Part shown: positions 51,014-60,479 of the stretch, piece after piece
Layout: each line of letters opens with the position of its first letter
Numbering within the stretch: position 1 is the stretch's first letter
NCBI GenBank assembly: GCA_035652815.1
Contig: DASRDB010000001.1
Coordinates: forward strand, 124,001 to 188,000
Direction of reading: 5' to 3'
Length of the DNA stretch: 64,000 bases
Origin: DASRDB01 sp035652815
GTDB taxonomy: Bacteria > Chloroflexota > Ktedonobacteria > Ktedonobacterales > Ktedonobacteraceae
Translations under genes and position numbers: made by a program
The notes under the pieces: model-generated
Seen by the model: the letters and a program-made list of their open reading frames with translations, nothing else
The model's database searches: none
What the model was told of the DNA's origin: nothing

Positions 51014-51838
51014 ATGACCTGCGAAGAATTTGAAGAACTCTCGGGCGCATACGCGCTGGGAGCCATAACTCAGGAAGAGAGAAAAGCGGCCCAGGAACAC
51101 CTGGCAACCTGCGCGAAGTGCCGCCAGCGCCTCAGTGAATTACAAGCAGTGGTGAACCTTTTGCCTCTTTCTGTCACTCAGATATCGCCCTCGCCAGCCG
51201 TGAAGGGAAGCCTGCTTGAAGCCATTCGCCAGGAGCGTAACCTGATAACAGCCGACCAGCTAGAACGGCAACGCGAACAGCGCGAGAGAAACCGGCACAA
51301 GCGCGTATCTGCCTGGATGACGCGGCTGGCCACCGCCGCCGCCATTTTTTTCCTGCTGCTGTCCGTCGCAATGACTGCGTGGAATGTCTCGCTTCAACAT
51401 TCGGTTAGCTCGCTTTCACAGCAAAATACAACGCTCTCTGGACAAATCAGCGACCTGCAACGGCAGAACGTCTCTTTAAAAGGACAGATAGCAATGGCCT
51501 ACACTGTAGTGGGAAACAGCACAACGCAAAATATCTCCGGCGAGTTCATTTATATTCCCAACCAGCATATCTCTGTACTGGTGCTGCATGGCCTGCCGCA
51601 ACTCTCGGGAACGCAGGTGTACCAGGGCTGGCTGCTACGAGGCGGAAAACCAACCAGTATTGGCCTGCTCACTGTGCAGAATGGCATTGCCAGCGTGACC
51701 TATCCCGGCGATATCGGCGGCTACGAAGTGGCCGCCGTCAGCAGAGAGCCGGGACCGAGCGCTTCCAGGAACGCGCCCGCCGGGCCGGTCATAGCTACCG
51801 GAAAGCTTAGCCACGCGGCCACTTTCTACATTTCCTGA
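51014..51838 (+). CDS. membrane anti-sigma factor with zinc-finger (ZAS/RskA-like)
   Basis: 274 residues. The N-terminal ZAS motif MTCEEFEELSGAYALGAITQ with HLATCAKCRQ gives a His-x3-Cys-x2-Cys zinc site. A membrane span (LATAAAIFFLLLSVAMTAW) separates it from an outer C-terminal domain similar to the RskA C-domain (GEFIYIPNQHISVLVLHGLP). It should hold an ECF sigma factor at the membrane until a signal arrives, but no ECF sigma gene is adjacent. I use the ATG at 51014 with GGAG 8 nt upstream. Confidence 0.85.
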   Translation: MTCEEFEELSGAYALGAITQEERKAAQEHLATCAKCRQRLSELQAVVNLLPLSVTQISPSPAVKGSLLEAIRQERNLITADQLERQREQRERNRHKRVSAWMTRLATAAAIFFLLLSVAMTAWNVSLQHSVSSLSQQNTTLSGQISDLQRQNVSLKGQIAMAYTVVGNSTTQNISGEFIYIPNQHISVLVLHGLPQLSGTQVYQGWLLRGGKPTSIGLLTVQNGIASVTYPGDIGGYEVAAVSREPGPSASRNAPAGPVIATGKLSHAATFYIS

Positions 51839-51848
51839 GGAAGTTGGT

Positions 51849-52760
51849 CTACGCGCTTTTCCCCGGGTGGCGGCGCAGACTGAGACGGTAGAGCGCGCCG
51901 CAGAAGATGATTGTCGCGGTAAGCGCTCCACCCACTACCAGCCAGGCATACTCTTCCAGCGCTGCCAGTGCGGCGGCATACGCGCTGTCGTTCAAACTAT
52001 CTCCCAGACAGTTATTAGAGGACGAGCTTCCAGGCCCTGCTCGCCCACCTCCTGGCATAAGTGGTTGACCTCCAACTGTGCTTGTCCCTCTTGTCGCCGA
52101 TGGATCAACTGTGGGACTGGCGGTGCTTCCGGCAGTAGGAGTCTCCGTTGGCGAGGGAACAGGGGTATTGCTGGTCGTTCCTCCCGGTGTCGTTGTCATG
52201 GTCGGCGTTGTTCCCACCGTCGGCGTATCCGTAGGTGTGACGGTCGGTGTATCGCCAGGGGTCGGCGTACTTGTTGGCGTTGAGGTAGGCACGCTAGTTG
52301 GACTTGGTGTAGGTGTTGGATTATTACCCTTTGTGGGTGTCGGCGTCTTTGGCGGTGTCGGCCCCGGTGTTGGCTTAGAACGGGTAGGAACAGGTGTAGG
52401 ATGGTTATAAGGCCCCTGTTTGTGGCCGCGCACTATCGTTGTTGGCGTTGTTGCATGCGAGACGCCCATAGTGGGAGACACACTGCAGACAGGCGGAGTC
52501 GGCGTTTGCGTAGGCGTCTGCGGGGGCGTGCTGATGCCCGTGTGTCCTGATTGCGTGCCGGTCGGAGTTTGATAGGATATCCCCGTTCGCTGGGCAGCAG
52601 CAGTATGTTGATGTTTCCCATGCAACAAAGCACTCCAGGCGCTCACCGTTGTAACTAAAAGTAGGGATATACAAATGCAAAACAGCACAAAAGCCAGCAA
52701 AGCAACCAGCCCTCGCCCTCCCTTTCCACGATTCCATAATGCCATGATGGTATCGATCAT
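51849..52760 (-). CDS. Thr/Pro-rich membrane-anchored surface protein
   Basis: 303 residues. One N-terminal span (ALLAFVLFCICISLLLVTTV), a long low-complexity middle of TPTPTP-type repeats (for example TSTPTSTPTPGDTPTVTPTD), and a C-terminal span (LVVGGALTATIIFCGALY) followed by a basic tail RRHPGKSA. It looks like a wall-spanning stalk or sortase-type/anchored protein; the Thr-Pro region is likely glycosylated. Convergent to the anti-sigma gene with 10 bp between. Confidence 0.7.
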   Translation of the reverse strand: MIDTIMALWNRGKGGRGLVALLAFVLFCICISLLLVTTVSAWSALLHGKHQHTAAAQRTGISYQTPTGTQSGHTGISTPPQTPTQTPTPPVCSVSPTMGVSHATTPTTIVRGHKQGPYNHPTPVPTRSKPTPGPTPPKTPTPTKGNNPTPTPSPTSVPTSTPTSTPTPGDTPTVTPTDTPTVGTTPTMTTTPGGTTSNTPVPSPTETPTAGSTASPTVDPSATRGTSTVGGQPLMPGGGRAGPGSSSSNNCLGDSLNDSAYAAALAALEEYAWLVVGGALTATIIFCGALYRLSLRRHPGKSA

Positions 52761-52835
52761 ACTTCTCTTGCTCTCCTATCCACTAAACATCCTCATTTTT
52801 TGCATCCAGATGGAGTGCATCCAGCGGTAGAGAGA

Positions 52836-52912
52836 CCCGAAGGCACCCGCAAGGGGATGCCTCTACAATTTGGCGCGGCTTGTAGAGGTATCCCCTTGCG
52901 GGTGCCTTCGGG
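52836..52912. repeat. palindromic repeat, family D (copy 3)
   Basis: Arms CCCGAAGGCACCCGCAAGGG and complement, loop about 20 bp. Same layout as at 29571 but with an altered outer stem (GAAGGCACCC). Confidence 0.9.
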
Positions 52913-53070
52913 CTAATTCTGACACCATACCGAATTTTGTGTAAAGGCTCATTACCGAATCCCCTTTATCCCAGGACTAGAGCGGATGGAGTCATTTGGC
53001 AAAGGCTCCTTTTACACAAAACACGGTATGGCATCCTAATTCATTCTCCCGCTGCCTTCGGGCTAATTCT
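52903..53070. repeat. second inverted repeat enclosed by an 18-bp direct repeat
   Basis: TGCCTTCGGGCTAATTCT occurs at 52903-52920 and again at 53053-53070. Between them, an inverted repeat (ACCATACCGaaTTTTGTGTA / TTTTACACAAAACACGGTAT) spans 52924-53032. This looks like an inserted palindromic element with a duplicated end of the family D repeat. Confidence 0.7.
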
Positions 53071-53086
53071 CCACGTCTGTTAACGT

Positions 53087-54070
53087 CTATACTAAATGGC
53101 TATCTTCCATAATGCTCTCGAACAGGTCTTCGCCCGACTCAGTTGAGCGCTGCCGGAGAATGGCTGCAATGTATTCGGCGCATTCCTGCGGGTGCAGCAC
53201 CTCAAAGATGACGCGCCTTTGCCAGTGATCAGCTTCAAAGGCCAGGGCATCGCGCAAGGGCAGCACGCGCAGCAGGTGTGAATAATCCAGCACCACCTGC
53301 CGACGACGGCCAATATAGATCATGCGCTTATTGGTCAAGATGAGCATGCCATGATCCTGAGCCGGGTAGGTATAACGCCCTCCATCGCCCGTCTCGCCGA
53401 TGCGCTCGCCGCACAGGGTCGCGTGCGTGCTGTAGTGCGCCTGTTCGCCTGGAAACAGGCGCACAGGCACAGAGATCGAAGGCAGGCTGCCGTCTTGCAA
53501 ATAGCGTGAAAGCGCCGAACGTTTTGAACGGGTCAAATTCAGGCCAGTCGTGTGCTGAGCATTACGGCGGCTCGCCGGATATGTGATTTCCTGTCTATGC
53601 CAGGGCGTCTCTACCGGGCGCGTGCGCTCCTCGTACAAGGGAATAGAGCGTGGCTCCTCCCTGGTCACAGGGCTGAACTGCTCTATCTCCAGGGGGCCTT
53701 CCGTATGCGTGTCCTCTATAGTGCGCTCCCAACGAGGAGACTCGACTCGCTTGAAATGTTGACCGGTTGCCCGGTCCACTATGCTGGTTGATGCAACATC
53801 TTCGCACCAGGGCGTGAGGTACTCGACCACCTTGCGCACATCGTCTATGGCCGCGATACCGCGCAGAGTAAGTTTCTTTTTGCCAAATTGCAATTCCAGG
53901 CGCGCCGAGGAGACGCCCATAACGGTACGGTAAGTACAACGAACGCGGGTGAGAGCGCTTAACGGGAAGTATTGTCCATGAATGTAGAGATAGGAATGAT
54001 AGAGACGGAACTCACGCCCCCACCCATATGCACATACCACCAACGTCCGTTCGCTACGCATAGAATCCAT
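53087..54070 (-). CDS. PH-like domain protein of unknown function
   Basis: 327 residues. Two bacterial-PH-like beta modules (about residues 1-95 and 200-327; the second has HGMLILTNKRMIYIGRRRQV and ends in a helix) flank a polar linker full of E, R and P. The sequence VLTNKRMIYIG-type is usual for bPH domains that bind lipids or proteins. No membrane span. Role unknown. Downstream genes are convergent. Confidence 0.65.
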   Translation of the reverse strand: MDSMRSERTLVVCAYGWGREFRLYHSYLYIHGQYFPLSALTRVRCTYRTVMGVSSARLELQFGKKKLTLRGIAAIDDVRKVVEYLTPWCEDVASTSIVDRATGQHFKRVESPRWERTIEDTHTEGPLEIEQFSPVTREEPRSIPLYEERTRPVETPWHRQEITYPASRRNAQHTTGLNLTRSKRSALSRYLQDGSLPSISVPVRLFPGEQAHYSTHATLCGERIGETGDGGRYTYPAQDHGMLILTNKRMIYIGRRRQVVLDYSHLLRVLPLRDALAFEADHWQRRVIFEVLHPQECAEYIAAILRQRSTESGEDLFESIMEDSHLV

Positions 54071-54379
54071 ATCCTCCCCTCAACACAACCCATAGAAATT
54101 TTCTTTCTATAGTGTTGAGACGAGGTAGGTGAGAGGACGTAACGTGCATTGAAACATCCGTATATGCCACATATAAAACGTTATCACCAGAGATCTTTCT
54201 CAAAGTATTTTTCTTTACTGCATTACTAATTGATACATTATCATTTTAACATTAAAGCCTTTTTCATACGAATAAAAAATCTCTGCCCAAACGTTAACTA
54301 CAATAGAGAATTGACTGGATACCACGCTTTTGCATTAGCTACTAAACTGGATGAGTTTTTTTAAATGAAAGGAAATAAT

Positions 54380-55153
54380 ATGTACCGTATAAGCAAGCAT
54401 ATGATCAGGCTACTTATCTCCTTGCTTTTGTTGGGATTTTTTATTACAGCCTGCTCAGGTTCCTCTCAACAAACCGCTACTCCCAGCGTAACACAGCTTT
54501 CTGGCACCGTCATACGCATTACGTTGAAACCAGTTCCCGGCTCAGCTATACCTTCTTCTGCGCAAATGAATACAGCAAGCAATATACTTCTTGAGCGGCT
54601 GACAGCTTCGGGCTTTAAGAACGCACAGATCAAACAAGTTACATTGGACGGACAGCCCGCTTTACAGGTTGAGGTGCCTCAGTTTAATGAAAAGGATAGA
54701 GCAACCCTTGACCAACTGCTGGTTACGGGTCTCTTAGAGTTCTGGTCTACTGGCCCGATGCCGCTCCCAGTGGATAGCGCTTTCGACCCAACCCAATTCG
54801 CGCAGTACAATCCTGGAGCCTCAGCCCAGTTTAATAGCAATGATCTGGATGCCTCGAAGATATCCGTTGGTCAGGATCAACAAACAGGTCGCCCGGATAT
54901 CAATCTTGCAATGAACAGCAATGCTAGCGACAGATTCTACAGATTTACGCAGCAGAATATTGGAGAGTACCTCACTATTACGTTGGACAAAAAAGTGCTG
55001 ATGTCAGCAGTTATCAACAGTGCAATTAACGGGCCTTTTGTGATTTCAGGTAGTTTTACATCACAGAAAGCAAAAGACGTGGCTGATATACTCAAGTACA
55101 ATGCGCTTCCCGTGACTTTCCAGAAAGTAAGCGAAGAAATTTACACAGCTTGA
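54380..55153 (+). CDS. lipoprotein with SecD-P1-like domain
   Basis: 257 residues. Lipoprotein signal (LLISLLLLGFFITAC with lipidated Cys25). The rest matches the periplasmic P1 region of SecD: GQPALQVEVPQF, LVTGLLEFWSTG, then a block (TSQKAKDVADILKYNALPV) like the SecD consensus just before its membrane part. The transmembrane domain of SecD is missing, so it is not a translocase subunit in the usual sense. I use the ATG at 54380, with AAAGGA at 6 nt. GC is lower than in the neighbours. It stands alone and ends at a clear terminator. Confidence 0.75.
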   Translation: MYRISKHMIRLLISLLLLGFFITACSGSSQQTATPSVTQLSGTVIRITLKPVPGSAIPSSAQMNTASNILLERLTASGFKNAQIKQVTLDGQPALQVEVPQFNEKDRATLDQLLVTGLLEFWSTGPMPLPVDSAFDPTQFAQYNPGASAQFNSNDLDASKISVGQDQQTGRPDINLAMNSNASDRFYRFTQQNIGEYLTITLDKKVLMSAVINSAINGPFVISGSFTSQKAKDVADILKYNALPVTFQKVSEEIYTA

Positions 55154-55162
55154 TAATAGATC

Positions 55163-55197
55163 AAAAAAGCTGGCGGAAATGATCTGCCAGCTTTTTT
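55163..55197 (+). terminator. intrinsic terminator after the SecD-like lipoprotein
   Basis: AAAAAAGCTGGC and GCCAGCTTTTTT, 11-base loop, T-run included; bidirectional type. Confidence 0.85.
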
Positions 55198-55318
55198 GAT
55201 TCGAGGAACATGTATCCGATACGTCTTGTTCTCATTTATGTAGAAGGTAAATTGCAAGTCCTGCTCGCGTGGAATACAATATGGCGCGAAAGGGCTTTGG
55301 ACAGAAAGGAAATACATC

Positions 55319-55729
55319 ATGAGCGATATGCGCAATCTTCCCGATTCTTACTGGAAAGAACGGCTCACTCCCGAGCAGTATAAAATTATGCGGCAGAAAG
55401 GCACTGAGCGAGCGTTTAGCGGGGCATTGTATTACAACCATGACGACGGCGTATACGAGTGTGCTGCGTGCGGACACGCGCTGTTTTCCTCGGATGCCAA
55501 GTTCGAGTCAGGCTCTGGCTGGCCCAGCTTTGACAGGCCGATTGACCGCGAAAACGTCGAACTGCACGAAGATAACTCGTTCTTCATGCGGCGCACAGAA
55601 GTGGTGTGCAAAAATTGCGGCGCGCACCTCGGCCACGTCTTCGATGATGGCCCCCGTGAGACGACGGGCCAGCGCTATTGCATCAATTCGGTGGCGCTTC
55701 ACTTCAAGCCAAAGGAGCCATCGGAGTAG
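55319..55729 (+). CDS. msrB: peptide-methionine (R)-S-oxide reductase MsrB
   Basis: 136 residues. Zinc CxxC pairs CAACG and CKNCG, catalytic Cys in QRYCINSVAL, plus SGSGWPSF and HLGHVFDDGP. It reduces methionine-R-sulfoxide in proteins. AAAGGAAA precedes the ATG. Convergent with the GNAT gene, whose stop lies right after. Confidence 0.95.
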   Translation: MSDMRNLPDSYWKERLTPEQYKIMRQKGTERAFSGALYYNHDDGVYECAACGHALFSSDAKFESGSGWPSFDRPIDRENVELHEDNSFFMRRTEVVCKNCGAHLGHVFDDGPRETTGQRYCINSVALHFKPKEPSE

Positions 55730-56209
55730 TTACCAGATCAACTCCATTTCAAGCGTCTGCCTGGTTTTCAACACAAAGCCAGCTTTCTCATAGATCGGCC
55801 TGCCATCTTGCGTGGCATACATCCAGATACGATGGGCCTCGGTTTGTTTAATATAATCCATTAAGGTTTGCAGAAGCCGGGTTGCAAGACCGCGCCCGCG
55901 CCATTCTGGTAAGGTATACATGTTGAGGATGTAGGCTTCGAGACCGGAGAGATTGCGCTCGGATGGGGGCTTCTGGAAGAAAATGAGGCCACTGGTCGCC
56001 ACGATTTGTTCCGAGGCTTCGGCCACCCAGATCAGCATGGCTTCTGTTGGTAGTGCCTTGAGAAAATAGTGGTAGACAGCCTGCCTCAAGTCTGGAAGCA
56101 TCTGCTCCTGCGTTGCATGTCCGCTTTCACGTTCCAGGGCAAGGCGCAAGGGAACGAGCGCCTCGACATCCTGGAGCGTGGCGCGACGAATGGAAATGGC
56201 GTCGGTCAT
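55730..56209 (-). CDS. GNAT-family N-acetyltransferase
   Basis: 159 residues. IRRATLQDVEALVPLRLAL starts the fold; the acetyl-CoA loop is LPEWRGRGLATRLLQTLM (R-x-x-G-x-G). The start at 56209 has AAGGACGG upstream and lies 15 nt after the stop of the transglutaminase gene; a longer frame to 56248 overlaps that gene. Substrate unknown. Confidence 0.85.
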   Translation of the reverse strand: MTDAISIRRATLQDVEALVPLRLALERESGHATQEQMLPDLRQAVYHYFLKALPTEAMLIWVAEASEQIVATSGLIFFQKPPSERNLSGLEAYILNMYTLPEWRGRGLATRLLQTLMDYIKQTEAHRIWMYATQDGRPIYEKAGFVLKTRQTLEMELIW

Positions 56210-56223
56210 GCGTTCTGCCGTCC

Positions 56224-58653
56224 TTATGAGCGTTTGCGCCGGAACCACTCGCGAATAAAGGTGTTGCGCAGTTGCGGCCAGACCTGCTCAAGCTGCTGCT
56301 GCTCGGCGGGATGCGGAGCTTGATGCGGCGCGGCCCAGCGCTCGCGCACGAAGAGATCGGCGATACGGCGCAAAGGCATCGCGACCTGCGGGTAGCGCCT
56401 TGCCAACTGGCGGGCATATTCATAGGGCGTTTGCGAGGGCTGCGGCGGCGCACCGGTCAGACTTGCCAGCCGCGTGACGCGCCAGAAAAGGGCGGACACG
56501 GGCGAAACTCCGGCGTACTGCGCCATCTGGCGGTTGCGATAGATGGCAAAGAGCAGCAACAGGATAGAAATGAATAGCACTACCAGGGAGCCGCCCAGGA
56601 AGAACATTTCGCGGGTCGTGGCATCTGGTGAAACACCGCCGTTGTTCGCCCCGTTGTGTCCAGTAGCGGCGGTTGGCTGCGCGCCCGGTCGCCTGTTTCC
56701 GGCGGTGGGAGACGGCTTCGGATGGGTGGTGGGCTTCGTGGTCGCAGTTGGCGCGGGATGCGTATTCGCCGAACCCGTGAGGGAGAAGCCGGGTGTGGGA
56801 TCGAAGTTGACCCAGCCCTGACCGGGGAAATAGACCTGCACCCAGCTATGCGCGTTCTCGCCATCGACCGCCCAGACTTTGCGGCCCGGATCGTATTGTC
56901 CCTGGTTGAAGCCGTTGACAATGCGGGAGGGAACGCCCATCAACCGGGCCATGATTGTCATGGCGGTTGCGTAGTAGGTGCAGTAGCCCTGGCGCGTTTG
57001 CAACAGCCAGCTTACGGCATCAACATTGTTCGGCACTGGTGGATTGGTAACCGAGTAGGTAAACTGCGTGCGGTCGCTCAGATGCTGCTCCAGCATGCGC
57101 ATGGCATCGTAGGTATTAGTCGCGCCCTGCGTCCACTGCTGCATGGTTTTAAGGACGGTTGGCGAGAGATTGGCCGGTACTTGCAGGTAGTAGGTCTGCA
57201 TAATCGGGTAGTTTGGATCGTTCGACCAGTAGGATGGCACGTCCTGAGGCAGTGGAACGGTAGACAATTCCTGCGGCGAGGCGGTCAGCACGTTGGAGAC
57301 TGCATCGTAGCTTTCTTTCGCGGTAAGCGGGCCTTGCTGCGTCCACATGGTCGCCAGCCCATTGCCATAGATCAGAGTTGGCACTGAGAAGCTGCCTGGC
57401 TGCGCCGGAGCAAAGATATAGGGTTTGGAACCGCCCGGCGGCAACTCGATGGTGACAGAAGTGATGATTTGCTTGTAATTGCCGCTCGTCTCGTCTGGCA
57501 GTGGGGTATCGCGAGGATAAGCCTGGCTGACATTCGAGGCGTTCGAGGTCCAGGTATGGCCGTCGAAGTGGTCAAAGGTAAAGCCCTGGAGATATTGCGG
57601 CTGAGAGGTTCCGGTCACGGTATATGTCAGCACTTCGCCGTTCGGCAGGTTCACGTTGCCGGTAATGGAGAGCGAATCGCCGAAAAAGTTACTGGCCGCC
57701 TGATACGGCTGGAAAATCGTCGCTGGCCCTGAAAGCGAGAACCTGCCATGTGTAATATTGCTCCACGCATTATCCAGCGCATTCCAGAAGGTTGTGCCCG
57801 CTTGAGGCTGCTGGATGATAGGCAACATCAAGCTTAAGGGCAAAATGATTACTACAAAGAGCGAGGCTATCAGATTAAAGCGACGTGTGAGGTTTTGTAG
57901 CCAGATGCGGTCTGTATGCAGACCTTCCTGCATCCACTCCTCTAACTGGTTGACCAGTTGCACGCGCGCGATCAGCAGCAGCAGCGAGGAGAGCAGCACA
58001 ACGACGAGCAGCGTAAAGTCCTGTTTCGTCGCATAATTGAGATTCACCAGCATGATGGAGCAGTAGACCAGCGCCACCAACCAGGGCAAATGCGGGCGGT
58101 AGACCAGCCATGCTCCAAAATAGGCCAGGAAATAGCACAGAAAAGTCAGATAAAAGAGGAAAGCCATATCGCTGCCGACGGAATTGGAGGCGCTAAAACC
58201 GCCCAAGATCACATTGCGTAGATCACCAAGCAGCAGCAGCCAGGAGACATGATACGCGACAACACTGGTAAGCCAGACCGAGAGCCAGTGACCCAGCAGG
58301 CAGGCGGCCACGTGCAAAATCACCTGCGGGAACGAGCGCACCTTTGCTACTAGAAAGCCCACGATCAGGCCAGCCAGCGTACTCCACAACAACACGGTGC
58401 TATTGCTAATCCACCCGGCTGCAATCATCGAATATGAAACACTATAGGCAGCTACAGCCAGCACGAGCAGCGCAAACCAGCCCTCTGAGGGGGACAGGCT
58501 CCAACCGCGTTTTGCCTTGCGAGGTGCATGATGCTGAAACGGTGGGTGCGCGGGATAAGCAGGCGCGGGTCGAAATTCGACATGGGACGCGGCATACGAA
58601 CTTCGAACTCCCGTACCCTCCGAAGGACGGGACTCAGTCAGCCCTGACCTCAT
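56224..58653 (-). CDS. TgpA-like membrane protein with transglutaminase domain
   Basis: 809 residues. About seven N-terminal membrane spans (DUF3488 part), then a transglutaminase-like domain with Cys in RQGYCTYYATAMTIMARL, His in ENAHSWVQVYF and Asp in NFDPTPGF, a proline/threonine-rich spacer, one more span and a DUF4129-like C-terminal tail. Enzymatic role of such proteins is unclear; they sit in the envelope. I take the ATG at 58653 with AGAGGAG 8 nt upstream in place of a TTG two codons earlier. The GNAT gene follows on the same strand. Confidence 0.88.
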   Translation of the reverse strand: MRSGLTESRPSEGTGVRSSYAASHVEFRPAPAYPAHPPFQHHAPRKAKRGWSLSPSEGWFALLVLAVAAYSVSYSMIAAGWISNSTVLLWSTLAGLIVGFLVAKVRSFPQVILHVAACLLGHWLSVWLTSVVAYHVSWLLLLGDLRNVILGGFSASNSVGSDMAFLFYLTFLCYFLAYFGAWLVYRPHLPWLVALVYCSIMLVNLNYATKQDFTLLVVVLLSSLLLLIARVQLVNQLEEWMQEGLHTDRIWLQNLTRRFNLIASLFVVIILPLSLMLPIIQQPQAGTTFWNALDNAWSNITHGRFSLSGPATIFQPYQAASNFFGDSLSITGNVNLPNGEVLTYTVTGTSQPQYLQGFTFDHFDGHTWTSNASNVSQAYPRDTPLPDETSGNYKQIITSVTIELPPGGSKPYIFAPAQPGSFSVPTLIYGNGLATMWTQQGPLTAKESYDAVSNVLTASPQELSTVPLPQDVPSYWSNDPNYPIMQTYYLQVPANLSPTVLKTMQQWTQGATNTYDAMRMLEQHLSDRTQFTYSVTNPPVPNNVDAVSWLLQTRQGYCTYYATAMTIMARLMGVPSRIVNGFNQGQYDPGRKVWAVDGENAHSWVQVYFPGQGWVNFDPTPGFSLTGSANTHPAPTATTKPTTHPKPSPTAGNRRPGAQPTAATGHNGANNGGVSPDATTREMFFLGGSLVVLFISILLLLFAIYRNRQMAQYAGVSPVSALFWRVTRLASLTGAPPQPSQTPYEYARQLARRYPQVAMPLRRIADLFVRERWAAPHQAPHPAEQQQLEQVWPQLRNTFIREWFRRKRS

Positions 58654-58843
58654 CTGCAAGCTCCTCTAGTATCAAAATATCTATTTTTAGAGATGAAAAA
58701 ACCACTTTAATGTACCATAAGTATTCCACGCCTGATTGTGGCATATTTCACATTTTTGGATCCATTCAGGCCAGGAAAAGGCGGCATTCTGCTATTTCAT
58801 ACGTTGTAGTATATCAGTTTGTTGCAATATAGGCCATATCGGG

Positions 58844-60139
58844 CTAACTTCGTTTTCTCCCAAAGAACAGCAGCAACAATGTCGAACTGGTTGCCAGACA
58901 GCACGCGCCAAAGACGAAGGCGGTCGAAAGATTGACGTTGGTTTGCAACCACCCGGCGATGGTGGGGCCAACGCTGAAACCGATGCTCCAGGTGACGGAG
59001 TAGAAGCCGCTCAAGGTGGCGCGAAAACGGTCGGAGACCTGCTCCATCTCGAAGGCCGCGTAGACCGGCTCGATGAGCGTGCGCATGAATGAACGAGTGT
59101 ATTCACCCGCGATAGCAAGCAACAGCGTGGGAGCGAAGCCGATCAGGATCATCAAGGGCGCGCTGAGGTACATCACAGTGGTAATGATGCGCAGTTTGCT
59201 CCAACGATGCACAAACAGGGGCGCGGTCAGCGAGAAAATGCCGCCCGCGAGGCCGGAGATGGTGAAGATGATGCCGAGCGTGCCCGGCAATAGCTGGAAG
59301 CGCAGCACAAAATATAGCTGAATGAGGGCTACGACAGCGCCTTCTCCCATTGTGAAAAGGAGATCAGGCACGAGCAATTTAATAAAGAGCAGCACCGGCA
59401 GACGCTCCTCTGATGGGCGCGGGCTGGTAAGGCGCTCCTGGCTCCTGCTTTGCAACTTGATTTCAGGTTTTGGTTGGCGCAGCCACCAGAGCGGCATGCC
59501 AAAGATAAAGGTGCTGCTCGCGGCGGCCAGCACGCCCCAGCGCAAGGCTATCGAACTGGCTGCCGAGACGCCCAATACATGCCCCACCAGTTCGGGAATG
59601 GCCCCGCCAAGCAGGTTGCCAAGCGCGCCAACTCCCAACAGCAAGAAGCTGTTCAGGGCAAAGACGCCGACGCGCTGCCGCTCGGTTGTACTTTCTGTCA
59701 GAAGCGGCAGGTTTGTCACCCAGTAGGCCGTCGAGACAACGCCCTGGGCAAAGGCGCAGAAGATCAGCCAGAATGCTGAGGTGCCCAGTCCGATACCAGC
59801 CAGAAAGAGCGGCGTCAGGATGGCGGTGGCAATCAGCACTTTCTTGCGGCTCAGACGATCGGCCAGCAGGCCAATAGGAACGGCGCTCACCAGCGAACCC
59901 AGGGCAGGCATGGCGCTCAACAAACCAATGAAGTCCGGCTTGTAGCCCAGGCTGTGCGCATAGTAGTTGACGGTGAGATTCGAGATGCTGATCTGGAAAC
60001 CCTTGCCTAATGTAAAAAAGAGCAGCAGGTACACATTGAGCGGTAGATGGAAAAAAGCCAGCGAAAAACGACCTTTGCGCCCGGCAGTCACCTTTTGCTC
60101 GATAGCACCCGGCTCCGGTGTATCGGAAACGGAGGGCAT
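58844..60139 (-). CDS. major facilitator superfamily transporter
   Basis: 431 residues with 12 predicted membrane spans. The loop 2-3 motif is GLLADRLSRKKVLI (G-x-x-x-D-R-x-x-R-K/R), typical for MFS. It probably exports drugs or imports a small organic solute; no specificity can be read. The ATG has GGAG about 11 nt upstream. No partner genes. Confidence 0.9.
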   Translation of the reverse strand: MPSVSDTPEPGAIEQKVTAGRKGRFSLAFFHLPLNVYLLLFFTLGKGFQISISNLTVNYYAHSLGYKPDFIGLLSAMPALGSLVSAVPIGLLADRLSRKKVLIATAILTPLFLAGIGLGTSAFWLIFCAFAQGVVSTAYWVTNLPLLTESTTERQRVGVFALNSFLLLGVGALGNLLGGAIPELVGHVLGVSAASSIALRWGVLAAASSTFIFGMPLWWLRQPKPEIKLQSRSQERLTSPRPSEERLPVLLFIKLLVPDLLFTMGEGAVVALIQLYFVLRFQLLPGTLGIIFTISGLAGGIFSLTAPLFVHRWSKLRIITTVMYLSAPLMILIGFAPTLLLAIAGEYTRSFMRTLIEPVYAAFEMEQVSDRFRATLSGFYSVTWSIGFSVGPTIAGWLQTNVNLSTAFVFGACCLATSSTLLLLFFGRKRS

Positions 60140-60479
60140 GAACTGTATAACTCCTACAAACCTCGAACGTGTTCTCTATAAAAGATAAGGTAGCACATTG
60201 CCTATCCTTGACACAATGGACAAAAGGACAGGGGAACGAGCTATTATACTATTTGAAGAAAGATTAGAAAGATTAGCGCTAAATTAGTAGACGCTTAACG
60301 TTTTATTGTTGACTTGTATATATAAATACCATAGGCTATAGTATAGACAGCAAATGCGAAAGCACTTACTTTCCGGGAAGAAGCCGGAACATGACTTATC
60401 GTTTGGAAAACGGGTGCATTTGCTACAGAACCAAACACTCAGTAGTACCTGTCGATTTAAGAAGGAGGAAATACGTTCT
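60140..60479. other. gene-free divergent region
   Basis: 340 bp between the transporter and the first YeaQ-type gene. AT-rich. TTGTAT (60314) and TATAGT (60337) with 17 bp between them form a possible promoter for the plus-strand unit. Nothing else seen. Confidence 0.4.

Noticed and set aside
52078..52410. Valine/glycine-rich plus-strand frame
   Set aside because: Reverse reading of the Thr/Pro repeat region (ACC/CCx codons read as GGT/GTN); not a gene.
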